A stretch of DNA of 57,559 nucleotides from Reyranella sp. (GTDB lineage Bacteria; Pseudomonadota; Alphaproteobacteria; Reyranellales; Reyranellaceae), in contig NZ_JAFKJN010000040.1 of NCBI RefSeq assembly GCF_017305915.1, forward strand, positions 1 to 57,559, read 5' to 3'. Below, in pieces: positions 24,697-33,296 of this stretch (the stretch's first letter is position 1; the number at the start of each line of letters is the position of its first letter). The notes under the pieces were generated by a model. It was not told the origin of the DNA. It saw only the letters and a program-made list of their open reading frames with translations, and ran no database searches. Position numbers and translations under genes: made by a program.

Positions 24697-24846
24697 GAGG
24701 TGATTTTGCGCTCCGGTTGAGGGTCGCAGTCAATACCCCCGGGGAGGCGGAAATAGGGCTGCAATGAGCTATTCTCCTGCGCGCACGGCTTGCTCGCCTG
24801 GGCGTCCGGATTAAGTGTATATGCACATGGCAAAAGGAGTGCTCCC

Positions 24847-26016
24847 ATGACGGCCTGTATCGTCGGTTGGTCCCACGGCAAGTTCGGCAAGCTCGACGGC
24901 GAGACCAGCGAATCGCTGATCGTGAAGGCGGCGTCCGAGGCGATCGCCCATGCCGGCCTCTCGCCGAAGGACATCGACGTCATCTACGTCGGCAACATGA
25001 ACGGCGGCTTCGTGCGCCAGGAGTTCCACTCCTCGCTGGCGCTGCAGACCCATCCCGACCTGCGCTTCAAGCCCAGCACCCGCGTCGAAAACGCCTGCGC
25101 CACCGGCTCGGCCGCGATCCACATGGGGCTCAATACGCTCGCCGCCAAGAAGGCGCGCTTCGTGCTGGTGGTCGGCGTCGAGAAGATGACCGAGCTCAAT
25201 TCGGCCCAGGCCGGCGAGGTGCTGATCAAGGCCTCGTACGTCGCCGAGGAGGCCGACATCGAGGCGGGCTTCGCCGGCATCTTCGGCAAGATCACCTCGG
25301 CCTACTTCCAGCGCTACGGCGACAAGTCCGACGCACTCGCCAAGATCGCGGTCAAGGCGCACAAGAACGGCGCCAAGAACCCCTATGCGCACTTCCAGAA
25401 GGAGTTCGCCTACGAGTTCTGCCGCACGCCCTCGGACAAGAACCCGTTCGTCGCGGGGCCGCTGAAGCGCACCGACTGCTCGCCGGTGACCGACGGTGCG
25501 GCCGCCGTGGTGCTGGCCGACGTCGGCACGGCGCTCGGCATGAAGCAGGCGATCGCCTTCCGCGCCGCTTGCCACGTCAACGACTTCCTGCCGATGAGCA
25601 AGCGCGACATCATCAAGTTCGAAGGCCCGGCGCTCGCCTGGAAGCAGGCGCTGGCCGAGGCCCGGCTCGACCTGCTCGATCTCTCCTTCGTCGAGAGCCA
25701 CGACTGCTTCACATCGGCCGAGCTGATCGAGTACGAGGCCATGGGCCTCGCCGCGCCCGGCGAGGGCGAGCGCGCCATCCACGAAGGCTGGGTCGAGCGC
25801 GACGGCAAGCTGCCGGTCAATATCTCGGGCGGGCTGAAGGCCAAGGGCCACCCGGTCGGCGCGACCGGCGTCAGCATGCACGTCATGACGGCGATGCAGC
25901 TCCATGGCAGCGCCCCCGGCGCGCTGCAGCTTTCGAACGCCAAGGTCGGCGGCGTGTTCAACATGGGCGGCGCCGCTGTCGCCAATTACGTCAGCATCCT
26001 CGAACCCCTGAGGTAG
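24847..26016 (+). CDS. thiolase family protein (SCP-x type acetyl-CoA acetyltransferase)
   Basis: The 389-residue protein is a thiolase-fold acyltransferase of the SCP-x-like subgroup. The nucleophilic Cys84 lies in ENACATGSAA. The second half has FVESHDCFTSAELIEYEAMGL and the catalytic His in GGLKAKGHPVGATG. The C-terminal loop reads VGGVFNMGGAAVANY in place of the CxG loop of ordinary biosynthetic thiolases, as in SCP-x members. AAAAGGAG precedes ATG 24847; an upstream in-frame ATG lacks a ribosome site. No DUF35 OB-fold partner gene is adjacent. The substrate is unknown, probably an acyl-CoA. Confidence 0.88.
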   Translation: MTACIVGWSHGKFGKLDGETSESLIVKAASEAIAHAGLSPKDIDVIYVGNMNGGFVRQEFHSSLALQTHPDLRFKPSTRVENACATGSAAIHMGLNTLAAKKARFVLVVGVEKMTELNSAQAGEVLIKASYVAEEADIEAGFAGIFGKITSAYFQRYGDKSDALAKIAVKAHKNGAKNPYAHFQKEFAYEFCRTPSDKNPFVAGPLKRTDCSPVTDGAAAVVLADVGTALGMKQAIAFRAACHVNDFLPMSKRDIIKFEGPALAWKQALAEARLDLLDLSFVESHDCFTSAELIEYEAMGLAAPGEGERAIHEGWVERDGKLPVNISGGLKAKGHPVGATGVSMHVMTAMQLHGSAPGALQLSNAKVGGVFNMGGAAVANYVSILEPLR

Positions 26017-26026
26017 GGCCGCTCAG

Positions 26027-26287
26027 GTGACGATGCGGCCCGTCGGCCTGCACGAAAGCGACGCCGTCCTGGGCGCCATGCGCCAGGTGGCGCTGGCCGG
26101 CGGACGACCGCTCAGCCACGCCGCCAGCGTCGTCGCCGCGGGCCACTATCTCCTGCGGCACGAGGCGTTCGACGTCGGCGACCTGCCCGGCATCGAGCCG
26201 CCGGATCTCTTGACGGCGCCGAAGGACGACCCCGCGCTCGGCCCGGAAGCGGTAAAATATCTCGCCATCATGGCGGCCGCGAGATGA
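26027..26287 (+). CDS. hypothetical protein (86 aa)
   Basis: It starts at GTG 26027, eight bases after AGGTAGGG; ATG 26033 is an alternative. The product is small, soluble and helical (MRPVGLHESDAVLGAMRQVALAGGRPLSHAASVVAAGHYLLRH), ending in EAVKYLAIMAAAR. I do not recognise the family. It follows the thiolase gene by ten bases and overlaps the next small ORF by ATGA, so it looks like part of that operon. Confidence 0.5.
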   Translation: MTMRPVGLHESDAVLGAMRQVALAGGRPLSHAASVVAAGHYLLRHEAFDVGDLPGIEPPDLLTAPKDDPALGPEAVKYLAIMAAAR

Positions 26288-26394
26288 CGATCGACCTGTT
26301 TGCTCCCGGCTGGGACGTCTGGCAATGGGTCGAGCGCGACCTCGAGGCGCTGCGGCGCGGCTGGAACGTCACGCCGCCGGGTCGCTCTCCTTAG
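26284..26394 (+). CDS. very small ORF (36 aa)
   Basis: The ATG overlaps the preceding stop (ATGA). The predicted peptide, MTIDLFAPGWDVWQWVERDL followed by EALRRGWNVTPPGRSP, is rich in tryptophan and amphipathic. The coupled start and codon choice make it plausible, but no family is recognised and it may be spurious. It ends four bases before the convergent gene. Confidence 0.35.
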   Translation: MTIDLFAPGWDVWQWVERDLEALRRGWNVTPPGRSP

Positions 26395-26398
26395 CCGC

Positions 26399-26698
26399 TC
26401 AGTGCGGTTCCTCGAACTCGAGGAAGACCGTCCGGTCGGTCGATTCGGGCTCGTGCGGCTGCAGGCTCTGCCCGGAGGAGTCGGCCCAGCTCGCGACATT
26501 CAGCACGACACAGGACGGACCGCCGTTGCGCTCTTCCTTGTCGAGCGGTTCGACGATGTTCAACCCGTTGCCGTCGAGGAAGAAGGTGTGATCGCCGAAC
26601 AGGCCTTCCAGCTTGGCCGCCGCCGGATGATCGGCGGGTATCGGCTCGGCCGGGAACTGGGTCAGGGTCTGCTCGATCTGCGTGGTATTCAGCCTCAT
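26399..26698 (-). CDS. hypothetical protein (99 aa)
   Basis: The soluble protein begins MRLNTTQIEQTLTQFPAEPIPADHP and ends TVFLEFEEPH, with a GGAG element upstream of the ATG. The C-terminal half looks beta-rich (HTFFLDGNGLNIVEPLD, SCVVLNVASWADSSG). No domain or catalytic motif is recognised. It is convergent with the small ORF at 26394. About 195 bases without a gene lie on its 5' side (26699-26894), where I see no clear signal. Confidence 0.55.
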   Translation of the reverse strand: MRLNTTQIEQTLTQFPAEPIPADHPAAAKLEGLFGDHTFFLDGNGLNIVEPLDKEERNGGPSCVVLNVASWADSSGQSLQPHEPESTDRTVFLEFEEPH

Positions 26699-26894
26699 CG
26701 CACGCTCCGTGTTGAGGGTCGGAATCGATCCAGCTTCGTAGAGCGGCCTCCCACGGCGTGCGTGGTTGGGTATCGAACGTCGTTCGCGCGACCGCTACGC
26801 TTCGACCAAGCTAGGCGTGCGGCACGCGCGGTCAACCCTGTGTGCGGTTCATATCAAGGAGAAGTCGGCAGCAACCTCGTTCGGTCGTCCGGAG

Positions 26895-27848
26895 TTACTG
26901 CGCCACGACTTCGATTTTCTCCAAGAGGAGACCGTTGACGTCCTTGATCTGGTCGGCGCGCATCACATGGCCGCGTTCCCGCGGATTCGCCATCAGACTG
27001 AGGAAGGGCGCCGCCTTGACCCGGAAGCGAATCAAGATCGATCCAAGGCGTTGCCGCTCGTCTTCCGTCAGATCGTCATCGAACGAGCTGATCACCGGTA
27101 GAGGACGATCAAGCGCCGGCAGGGAGCGAAAGCCGGCGAACTCGACCGCTGCCAGCTCGGCCGGCGAAAGCGCGGCATAGACGAGAGAGGTGCCGAACTG
27201 GCTGAGCTTGCGCCGGCGATAGTCGGCCCACCAGTCGTTCTGCCAATCCTCGTAGCCGTAGAGCATGCCCTCCAGCCGCTCGAGCGTGTCGTTCCAGCCG
27301 CCCTTGGTCTTCTCGATCAGGCGAAACGCCGCGATCCGCCATTCCTCGCCCTTCGGCGCGTACCAGGCCGTACGCAGGCCTTCGAAGACAGGCCCGCTGG
27401 CGTGCCGGTGCGGCTTGTCGAACGCCTCGACGTCGACCTCCTTGTGCAGCAGGCCCTGCGCCACGAAGTGGTCGAACTGGTCTTCCCAGCCATGCTGATG
27501 CGGCGGGTATTCGTGATGGAAGCGCGCGAGTTTCTTGCGCCCGTCCAATAGCAGCGGCAATTCGTAACCGGTGTGGACGAGATAAGGAGGCTCGCGGGTG
27601 CTGTGCCATCTGCGCAGAGCGACATCGCGATCGCCGCCATCGAACGTGACGCCGAAACGCGCCGAGAGGGCGACGAGGTCCGCCGGCTCGAGCCAATAAA
27701 GCTGTTGGATCTCCGGATCGCTTCGCGCATCGGGACCGAGCAGCGCCTGCAGCTCGTCGAGACGCTCGACCATGAACATCGTCTCGAAGGTCGGGCAGGC
27801 ATACTCCGGATGGTACGCCTGCAGGATGAAGCGATGCCGTTCCGTCAC
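26895..27848 (-). CDS. hypothetical protein, possible NIPSNAP-like C-terminus
   Basis: The product has 317 residues and starts at GTG 27848, overlapping the upstream SDR stop by GTGA. The sequence is rich in aromatic residues and histidines (HHEYPPHQHGWEDQFDHFVAQGLLHKEVDVEAFDKPHRH). A Trp-rich stretch follows at GYEDWQNDWWADYRRRK. The end (ILIRFRVKAAPFLSLMANPRERGHVMRADQIKDVNGLLLEKIEVV) could be a ferredoxin-like dimeric barrel strand-helix unit, but that is weak. It is co-translated with the SDR. No function is recognised. Confidence 0.6.
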   Translation of the reverse strand: MTERHRFILQAYHPEYACPTFETMFMVERLDELQALLGPDARSDPEIQQLYWLEPADLVALSARFGVTFDGGDRDVALRRWHSTREPPYLVHTGYELPLLLDGRKKLARFHHEYPPHQHGWEDQFDHFVAQGLLHKEVDVEAFDKPHRHASGPVFEGLRTAWYAPKGEEWRIAAFRLIEKTKGGWNDTLERLEGMLYGYEDWQNDWWADYRRRKLSQFGTSLVYAALSPAELAAVEFAGFRSLPALDRPLPVISSFDDDLTEDERQRLGSILIRFRVKAAPFLSLMANPRERGHVMRADQIKDVNGLLLEKIEVVAQ

Positions 27849-28642
27849 ACGACCGGGCTCGCGCCGCCGTCGACGTTGATCGCCACGCCGGTGATGAAGG
27901 AGCCGGCGTCGGAGCAGAGGAAGCAGGCCATGCGGGCGAACTCCTCGGCCTTGCCCATGCGGCCGATCGGGATGCGGCCCTTGGCCATGCCGTCGAGGAA
28001 CTCCTGGTAGCTCTTGCCGGCGCCGGCCGGACCCTTGTGGCGGCGCGCCCACTGGTCGCTCTCGATCAGGCCGACCAGCATCGCATTCACCAGCACGTTG
28101 TGCGGCGCGTTCTCCTTCGACATCGCCTTGGTGAGGGCGAGGCCCGCGGCGCGGCTGACGCTGGTCGGCGTCGAGTCGGCGCCCGGCGCCTTGGCGCCGA
28201 TATTGAGCACGTTGACGATGCGGCCCCACTTGCGCTGCTTCATGCCGGGTAGCGCCAGCCGGCAGAGGCGGATGGCGGCGAACAGCTTGAGGTCGAGATC
28301 GCCCTGCCAGTCCTCGTCGGTCACCGTCTCGAACGGCTTGGCATGGCTGATGCCGGCGTTGTTCACCAGGATATCGACCTTGCCAAAGTCGGCTTCGACC
28401 TTCTTCCAGGTCTCGGCGATCGGCTCGGCCTTGGACACGTCACAGGAATAAGCCTCGAAGCGGCCGTTCGACTTGCCGGCGGCCTTCTGTACCTCGGCCT
28501 TGGCCGCGGCGAGCGCGTCGGCCTTGCGCGCCAGCAGCGCCACCGAGCCACCCGAGGCGGCGAATTCCTTGGCCATCGCGAGCCCGAGGCCCGTGCTCGA
28601 GCCCGTGATCACGGCCACGCGGCCATCCATGCGTACGTCCAT
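27845..28642 (-). CDS. SDR-fold protein with a degenerate catalytic triad
   Basis: The product has 266 residues. The Rossmann dinucleotide site TGSSTGLG (13-20) and NNAG (94-97) are intact. At the positions of the SDR Ser, Tyr and Lys the protein has Asn147 (IVNVLNIGA), Thr160 and Arg164 (STPTSVSRAAG). The 13- and 4-residue spacings of FabG are preserved, so the alignment is secure. It may use a different chemistry or be a non-catalytic binding protein. GGAGGAG precedes ATG 28642. It lies just downstream of xdhB and overlaps the next gene. Confidence 0.85.
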   Translation of the reverse strand: MDVRMDGRVAVITGSSTGLGLAMAKEFAASGGSVALLARKADALAAAKAEVQKAAGKSNGRFEAYSCDVSKAEPIAETWKKVEADFGKVDILVNNAGISHAKPFETVTDEDWQGDLDLKLFAAIRLCRLALPGMKQRKWGRIVNVLNIGAKAPGADSTPTSVSRAAGLALTKAMSKENAPHNVLVNAMLVGLIESDQWARRHKGPAGAGKSYQEFLDGMAKGRIPIGRMGKAEEFARMACFLCSDAGSFITGVAINVDGGASPVV

Positions 28643-28655
28643 TGTCTCCTCCGGG

Positions 28656-30941
28656 TTAGGTCCTGAGCTTAGCGATCGCCGCGAGAATGCGCTCGGGCGT
28701 TGCCGGCGCATCCAATCGCACGGCGGTCCTGCCGTCGCCGGTGGCGGCGATGGCGTCCTTGAGCGCGGTCCAGACGGCGGTCGCCAGCATCAGCGGCGGC
28801 TCGCCGACCGCCTTGGAGCGGAAGATCGTCGCTTCCAGGTTGGGCGCATTCTCGAGCATCTTCACGTTGAAGATCGCGGGCGCGTCGCGGCTGCCGGGGA
28901 TCTTGTAGGTCGAGGGACCGACGGTGCGCAGGCGGCCCTCCGTGTCCCACCACAGCTCCTCGCAGGTCAGCCACCCCTGGCCCTGCACGAAGGCGCCCTC
29001 GATCTGGCCGAGATCGATCGCCGGATTGAGCGACTGGCCGCAATCCTGCACCAGGTCGGCGCGCAGCACTCGGGATTCGCCGGTCAAGGTGTCGATCGCC
29101 ACCTCGACCGCCGCCGCGCCGAAGGAGAAATAGAAGAACGGCCGGCCCTTCATCTTGGCGCCGTCCCAGTGGATCTTCGGCGTCTTGTAGTAGCCGGTCG
29201 AGCTGAGCGACACGCGGCCGAGATAGCAGAGCTTGGCGAGCTCGTTGAAGCTCACCACCTGGTTGCTGCCCGGCTTGGCGATGCGAACGGTACTGTCGGC
29301 GAACTCGATCTCGCTCTCGGCCACGCCGAAATGCTCGGCGGCGAAGGCGATCATGCGCTGCTTGATGGTGTTGGCCGCCGCATAGGCCGCCCAGCCGTTG
29401 AGATCGGAACCGGTCGACGCGGCGGTCGGCGAGGTGTTGGGCACCTCGGCGGTCGAGGTCGCGCTCGCCCGGATGCGGTCGATATCGACCTTGAAGACCT
29501 CGGCCACGACCTGCGCCACCTTGATGAACAGTCCCTGCCCCATCTCGGTGCCGCCATGATTCAGGCGGATCGAGCCATCGGTATAGACGTGCACCAGCGC
29601 GCCCGCCTGGTTCATGTGCGGAATGTTGAAGGAAATGCCGAACTTCAGCGGGAACAGGCCGAGCCCACGCTTCAGCACCGGGCTCGTCCGGTTGAAGGCA
29701 TCGACCTCGGCGCGGCGGCGTTCCCAATCCGCCTCCTGCTTCACCTCTGCCCAGACGCGCGGCAGGAGATTGCCCTCGACCTTCTGGCCATAGGGCGTCT
29801 CGTCGCCGGCGTCGCTGTAGAAATTGAGCGCGCGCACCTCGACGGGATCGCGGCCGAGACGATGGGCGATGCGGTCGAGCGCATCCTCCATCACCACCAC
29901 GCCCTGCGGGCCGCCGAAGCCGCGGAACGCGGTGTTCGACTGCTTGTGCGTCTTGCAGGCATAGCCGACGGCGCGGAAGTGCGGGATCCAGTAGGCGTTG
30001 TCGGTGTGGGTCAGCGCGCGCCCGACCACGCCGGGCGTGAGGTCGAGGCTCCAGCCGGCATCCGCCGCCAGCATGGCATCGAGCGCCAGCACGCGGCCCT
30101 CATCGTCGAAGCCCACGGTGTAGCGGTAGAGGAAGGGATGGCGCTTGCCGGTCGCGATCATGTCTGTTTCGCGCGGCAGGCGGAGCTTCACCGGCTTGCC
30201 GGTGTGGTTCGCCGCCAGCGCCGCCGCGGCCGCGACCCATGACGCATTGCTCTCCTTGCCGCCGAAGCCGCCGCCCAGCCGGCGCACCACGGCGGTCACG
30301 CGATTGTAGTCGCAGCCCAGCACCCGGGCGCAGATGTGCTGCACCTCGGTCGGATGCTGGGTCGAGCTGTGCACGACGGTGTCGCCATCCTCGCCCGGCT
30401 GGGCGAAGGCGATCTGGCCCTCGAGGTAGAAGTGCTCCTGCCCGCCGACGGTGAACTCGGCACTGAGCCTGTGCGGCGCCGCCTTCATCGCCGCGTCGGG
30501 ATCGCCGCGCAGCACCGTCGACGGCGCCTGCACATAAGCCTTGGCCGCCAGCGCTGTCTCGATGTCGAGGATGGCGGGCTCGGCGTCGATCTCGATGGTC
30601 GCCCGCTCCGCCGCATGTCGCGCTGCGTCGAGGGTCGTCGCCACCACCATCAGGAGCGGCTGGCCGGCATGGAAGACGTGGGTCGTCGCGAACAGCGGCT
30701 CGTCGCTGCCGACCGGCGCCACGTCGTTCTTGCCGAGGATATCATCCGGGCCGAGCACGGCGACGACCCCCGGCGAGGACGGCACCTCGACCTTCCGAAG
30801 GCGGCCGTGGGCGATCGGGCTCAGCACGAGCGCGGCATGCAGCGTGCCGGCGGGCTCCGGCATGTCGTCGATATACAGCGCCTGGCCGGTAACGTGCTTC
30901 AGCGCCGAATCGTGGCGCAGCGAGGCATGGACGCCTTTCAC
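28656..30941 (-). CDS. xdhB: xanthine dehydrogenase, molybdopterin-binding subunit
   Basis: The 761-residue large subunit holds the molybdenum cofactor that hydroxylates hypoxanthine and xanthine, passing electrons to XdhA. It starts with GTG overlapping the xdhA stop. Motifs include HPTEVQHICARVLG, VRRLGGGFGGKE, AFRGFGGPQG, HGGTEMGQGL and the active-site Glu714 in KAVGEPPLML. Length and order fit bacterial XdhB. Family members also oxidise other N-heterocycles, so the substrate is inferred from motif similarity and from PuuE-like neighbours. An xdhC insertion factor is not in the window. Confidence 0.93.
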   Translation of the reverse strand: MKGVHASLRHDSALKHVTGQALYIDDMPEPAGTLHAALVLSPIAHGRLRKVEVPSSPGVVAVLGPDDILGKNDVAPVGSDEPLFATTHVFHAGQPLLMVVATTLDAARHAAERATIEIDAEPAILDIETALAAKAYVQAPSTVLRGDPDAAMKAAPHRLSAEFTVGGQEHFYLEGQIAFAQPGEDGDTVVHSSTQHPTEVQHICARVLGCDYNRVTAVVRRLGGGFGGKESNASWVAAAAALAANHTGKPVKLRLPRETDMIATGKRHPFLYRYTVGFDDEGRVLALDAMLAADAGWSLDLTPGVVGRALTHTDNAYWIPHFRAVGYACKTHKQSNTAFRGFGGPQGVVVMEDALDRIAHRLGRDPVEVRALNFYSDAGDETPYGQKVEGNLLPRVWAEVKQEADWERRRAEVDAFNRTSPVLKRGLGLFPLKFGISFNIPHMNQAGALVHVYTDGSIRLNHGGTEMGQGLFIKVAQVVAEVFKVDIDRIRASATSTAEVPNTSPTAASTGSDLNGWAAYAAANTIKQRMIAFAAEHFGVAESEIEFADSTVRIAKPGSNQVVSFNELAKLCYLGRVSLSSTGYYKTPKIHWDGAKMKGRPFFYFSFGAAAVEVAIDTLTGESRVLRADLVQDCGQSLNPAIDLGQIEGAFVQGQGWLTCEELWWDTEGRLRTVGPSTYKIPGSRDAPAIFNVKMLENAPNLEATIFRSKAVGEPPLMLATAVWTALKDAIAATGDGRTAVRLDAPATPERILAAIAKLRT

Positions 30942-32320
30942 AGCGCCTCCACCTCGACTGGCCGCTGCGGCTCGGCGAGACGCAGCTCCAACCGACGCAG
31001 CAGGTTGGCGGCGACCTGCAAGCGATAGGCCGCCGTGCCGCGCCAATCGTCGATTGGCTGGAAGTCCTGCGCCAGCGCGGCGCGCGCGGCGTCGAAGCCG
31101 TCCTTCAGGAGCGCGGCCTCGGCGTGGCGGGCGCGCTTGGGCGTCGCGGCCATGCCGCCGAAGGCAAGCCGCGCTTCCTCGATGCGACCGTTGCGGACGC
31201 GGAGGCGGTAGGCGCCGGCGACGGTCGAGATGTCCTGGTCGCGCCGCTTGCTGACCTTGTCGCAATGGAAGGTCTCGCCCGGCCACAGGCGCGGCAGTCG
31301 GAAGCTCTGGATGACCTCGTCGGGTGCCAGCGCGGTCTTGCGATAGCCGACGAAGAAGTCCTCCAGCGGCAGCTCGCGCACGCCGCGGCGCGAGGCCAGC
31401 TTGACCGTCGTCTCCAGGGCCAGCAGGACCGGCGGCATGTCGCCGATCGGCGAGGCGTTGCCGAGGTTGCCGCCGATCGTGCCCAGGGTGCGGATCTGCC
31501 GCGAGCCGAGCCGCGCGAGATAGGTCCGCAGCGGCGGGAAAGCCTCGACCAGGATCGGCATCGCCCGCGCGTAGGTCACGGTGGCACCGAAGGCGAGATG
31601 CTTCTCGCCGGCTTCGACGACGTTCAGCTCGGGCACGTGCGCGACATGGATCACGGCCGTTGGCGGCTTGCGCGCGCGGCTGGCCAGAAGTCCGAGATCG
31701 GTGCCGCCCGCGAGCAGCAGGGCGTCGGGATGCTCGGCGCGCAAGGCCACGAGCTCGGCGAGCGAGCGCGGCGCGAAGAAGATGCCGTCGAACACCGGCG
31801 ACACGGTGCGGGCCGGCGGCGGCGCGGCCGAGTCGGTCGCCAAACCCGCCACCTTCCTCATCGCATCGACGATCGGCCGGTAGCCGGTGCAGCGGCAGAG
31901 ATTGCCGGCCAGCGCATCGTGGATGAGCTCCATCTCGGGCGGCTCGCCGCCCGAGGCGAAGGCATAGGCCGACATCACGAAGCCCGGCGTGCAGAAGCCG
32001 CATTGCGTGGCATCGGACTCGGCCAGGGCGCGCTGCACGGGATGGAGTGCACCGTCCTTGCCTATCAATCCCTCGACGGTGCGGATCGACTGACCGTCCA
32101 TCTGGCCCAGCAGGGCAATGCAGGAATTGATCGCCTCGTGGTGACACTCGTCGCCCTCCAGCACCACGGTGCAGGCGCCGCAGTCGCCCTCGGCGCAGCC
32201 CTCCTTGGTGCCCCTGAGGCCGCGATGGTCGCGCAGCCAGTCGAGCAGCGTCGTCATCGGCGAGGGGCCGATGACGTCGACCGGTTCGCCGTTGAGCGTG
32301 AAGCGAACGTTATCCGCCAT
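30938..32320 (-). CDS. xdhA: xanthine dehydrogenase, Fe-S/FAD subunit
   Basis: The 460-residue small subunit carries two 2Fe-2S clusters and FAD. The plant-type ferredoxin cysteines are C42, C47 and C50 with C67. The second cluster uses C107, C110, C142 and C144 (CGFCTPG and CRCTGY). The FAD domain follows with LLAGGTDLGLL and LGTIGGNLGNASPIGDMPPVLLAL. Start at 32320 gives MADNVRFTLNGEP; ATG 32332 would add four residues. It is divergent from the PuuE-like pair across about 75 bases. Confidence 0.93.
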   Translation of the reverse strand: MADNVRFTLNGEPVDVIGPSPMTTLLDWLRDHRGLRGTKEGCAEGDCGACTVVLEGDECHHEAINSCIALLGQMDGQSIRTVEGLIGKDGALHPVQRALAESDATQCGFCTPGFVMSAYAFASGGEPPEMELIHDALAGNLCRCTGYRPIVDAMRKVAGLATDSAAPPPARTVSPVFDGIFFAPRSLAELVALRAEHPDALLLAGGTDLGLLASRARKPPTAVIHVAHVPELNVVEAGEKHLAFGATVTYARAMPILVEAFPPLRTYLARLGSRQIRTLGTIGGNLGNASPIGDMPPVLLALETTVKLASRRGVRELPLEDFFVGYRKTALAPDEVIQSFRLPRLWPGETFHCDKVSKRRDQDISTVAGAYRLRVRNGRIEEARLAFGGMAATPKRARHAEAALLKDGFDAARAALAQDFQPIDDWRGTAAYRLQVAANLLRRLELRLAEPQRPVEVEAL

Positions 32321-32395
32321 GCGAATCAGCATGGCGGCTGTTGCGTCGCCGTCAACTGCGTGATGCACTCGCGGCCCCAAGAAGAAGGATCCTGC

Positions 32396-33295
32396 ATGGA
32401 CCCCTACCGGTTCGGCTATTCCCCCATCCTCTCGCGACCGAAGCTCTCGTGGCCGAAAGGCGCCCGGGTCGCCGTCTGGGTCTGCCCCAACATCGAGCAC
32501 TACGAGTACCAGCCGGCCGAGGTGCGCGTCCGCAACCCGTGGCCGCGCATGCCGCATCCCGACGTGCTGGGCTATGGCGGCCGCGACTACGGCAACCGGG
32601 TCGGCCTGTGGCGGATGTTCGAGGTGCTCGACAAGCACAACGTCCGCTGCACGGTCTCGCTGTCGATGTCGGTGATCGAGATGTATCCCGAGATCCTCGA
32701 GGCGATGGAGGCGCGGCGCTGGGAGTATATGAGCCACGGCTACTTCAACACGCGCTACCACTGGGGCTACTCGCCCGAGGAAGAACGCGAGGTGATCGAG
32801 CACAGCAAGGCGACGCACCTGCGCCTGACCGGCCGCAAGCTGCGCGGCTGGTTCTCGCCCGCGGTGTCCAACACGCTCGTCACGCCGGACATCGTCAAGG
32901 AGGCAGGGCTCGAGTATTTCTGCGACTTCTATCACGACGACCAGCCGACGCCGCTCGCGACCCGGCACGGGCCGCTGATCCACGTGCCCTACTCGATGGA
33001 TCTCAACGACGCGATGATCTACCGCCAGCCGGTCGAGGCCGAGGAATTCGCGCAGATGATCGTCGACCACTTCGACACGGTCTATCGCGAGGGCAGCGAG
33101 AACGGCCGCGTGATGTGCATCGCGCTGCATCCCTACATGATGGGCGCGCCGCACCGGCTGAAATATCTCGACCGGGCGCTCGGCTACATCCGCAAGCACA
33201 AGGATGCCTGGATCTGCACCGCCGAAGAGATCCTCGACTGGTACACCGAGAACGGGCTCGAAGCCTACCAGCAGCATCTCGGGAAGGAGGCGTAG
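32396..33295 (+). CDS. polysaccharide deacetylase-fold protein, PuuE-like, 1
   Basis: The product has 299 residues and the NodB-type deformed barrel. The first strand reads VAVWVCPNIEHYEYQP rather than the metal-binding TFDDG, as in the metal-independent PuuE allantoinase group. Other landmarks are YGNRVGLWRMFEVLDKHNVRCTVSLS, EYMSHGYFNTRYH, and the late HPYMMGAPHRLKYL. GAAGAAGG lies ahead of the ATG. It is followed after one base by a paralogue and is divergent from xdhAB, which suggests amide-ring hydrolysis in purine or related N-heterocycle breakdown. The substrate is inference. Confidence 0.82.
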   Translation: MDPYRFGYSPILSRPKLSWPKGARVAVWVCPNIEHYEYQPAEVRVRNPWPRMPHPDVLGYGGRDYGNRVGLWRMFEVLDKHNVRCTVSLSMSVIEMYPEILEAMEARRWEYMSHGYFNTRYHWGYSPEEEREVIEHSKATHLRLTGRKLRGWFSPAVSNTLVTPDIVKEAGLEYFCDFYHDDQPTPLATRHGPLIHVPYSMDLNDAMIYRQPVEAEEFAQMIVDHFDTVYREGSENGRVMCIALHPYMMGAPHRLKYLDRALGYIRKHKDAWICTAEEILDWYTENGLEAYQQHLGKEA

Positions 33296-33296
33296 G

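Noticed and set aside
24820..24836. A near-palindrome GTGTATATGCAC upstream of the thiolase as an operator
   Set aside because: The dyad is imperfect and short, there is no second half-site or known regulator match, and it lies beside the ribosome binding site.
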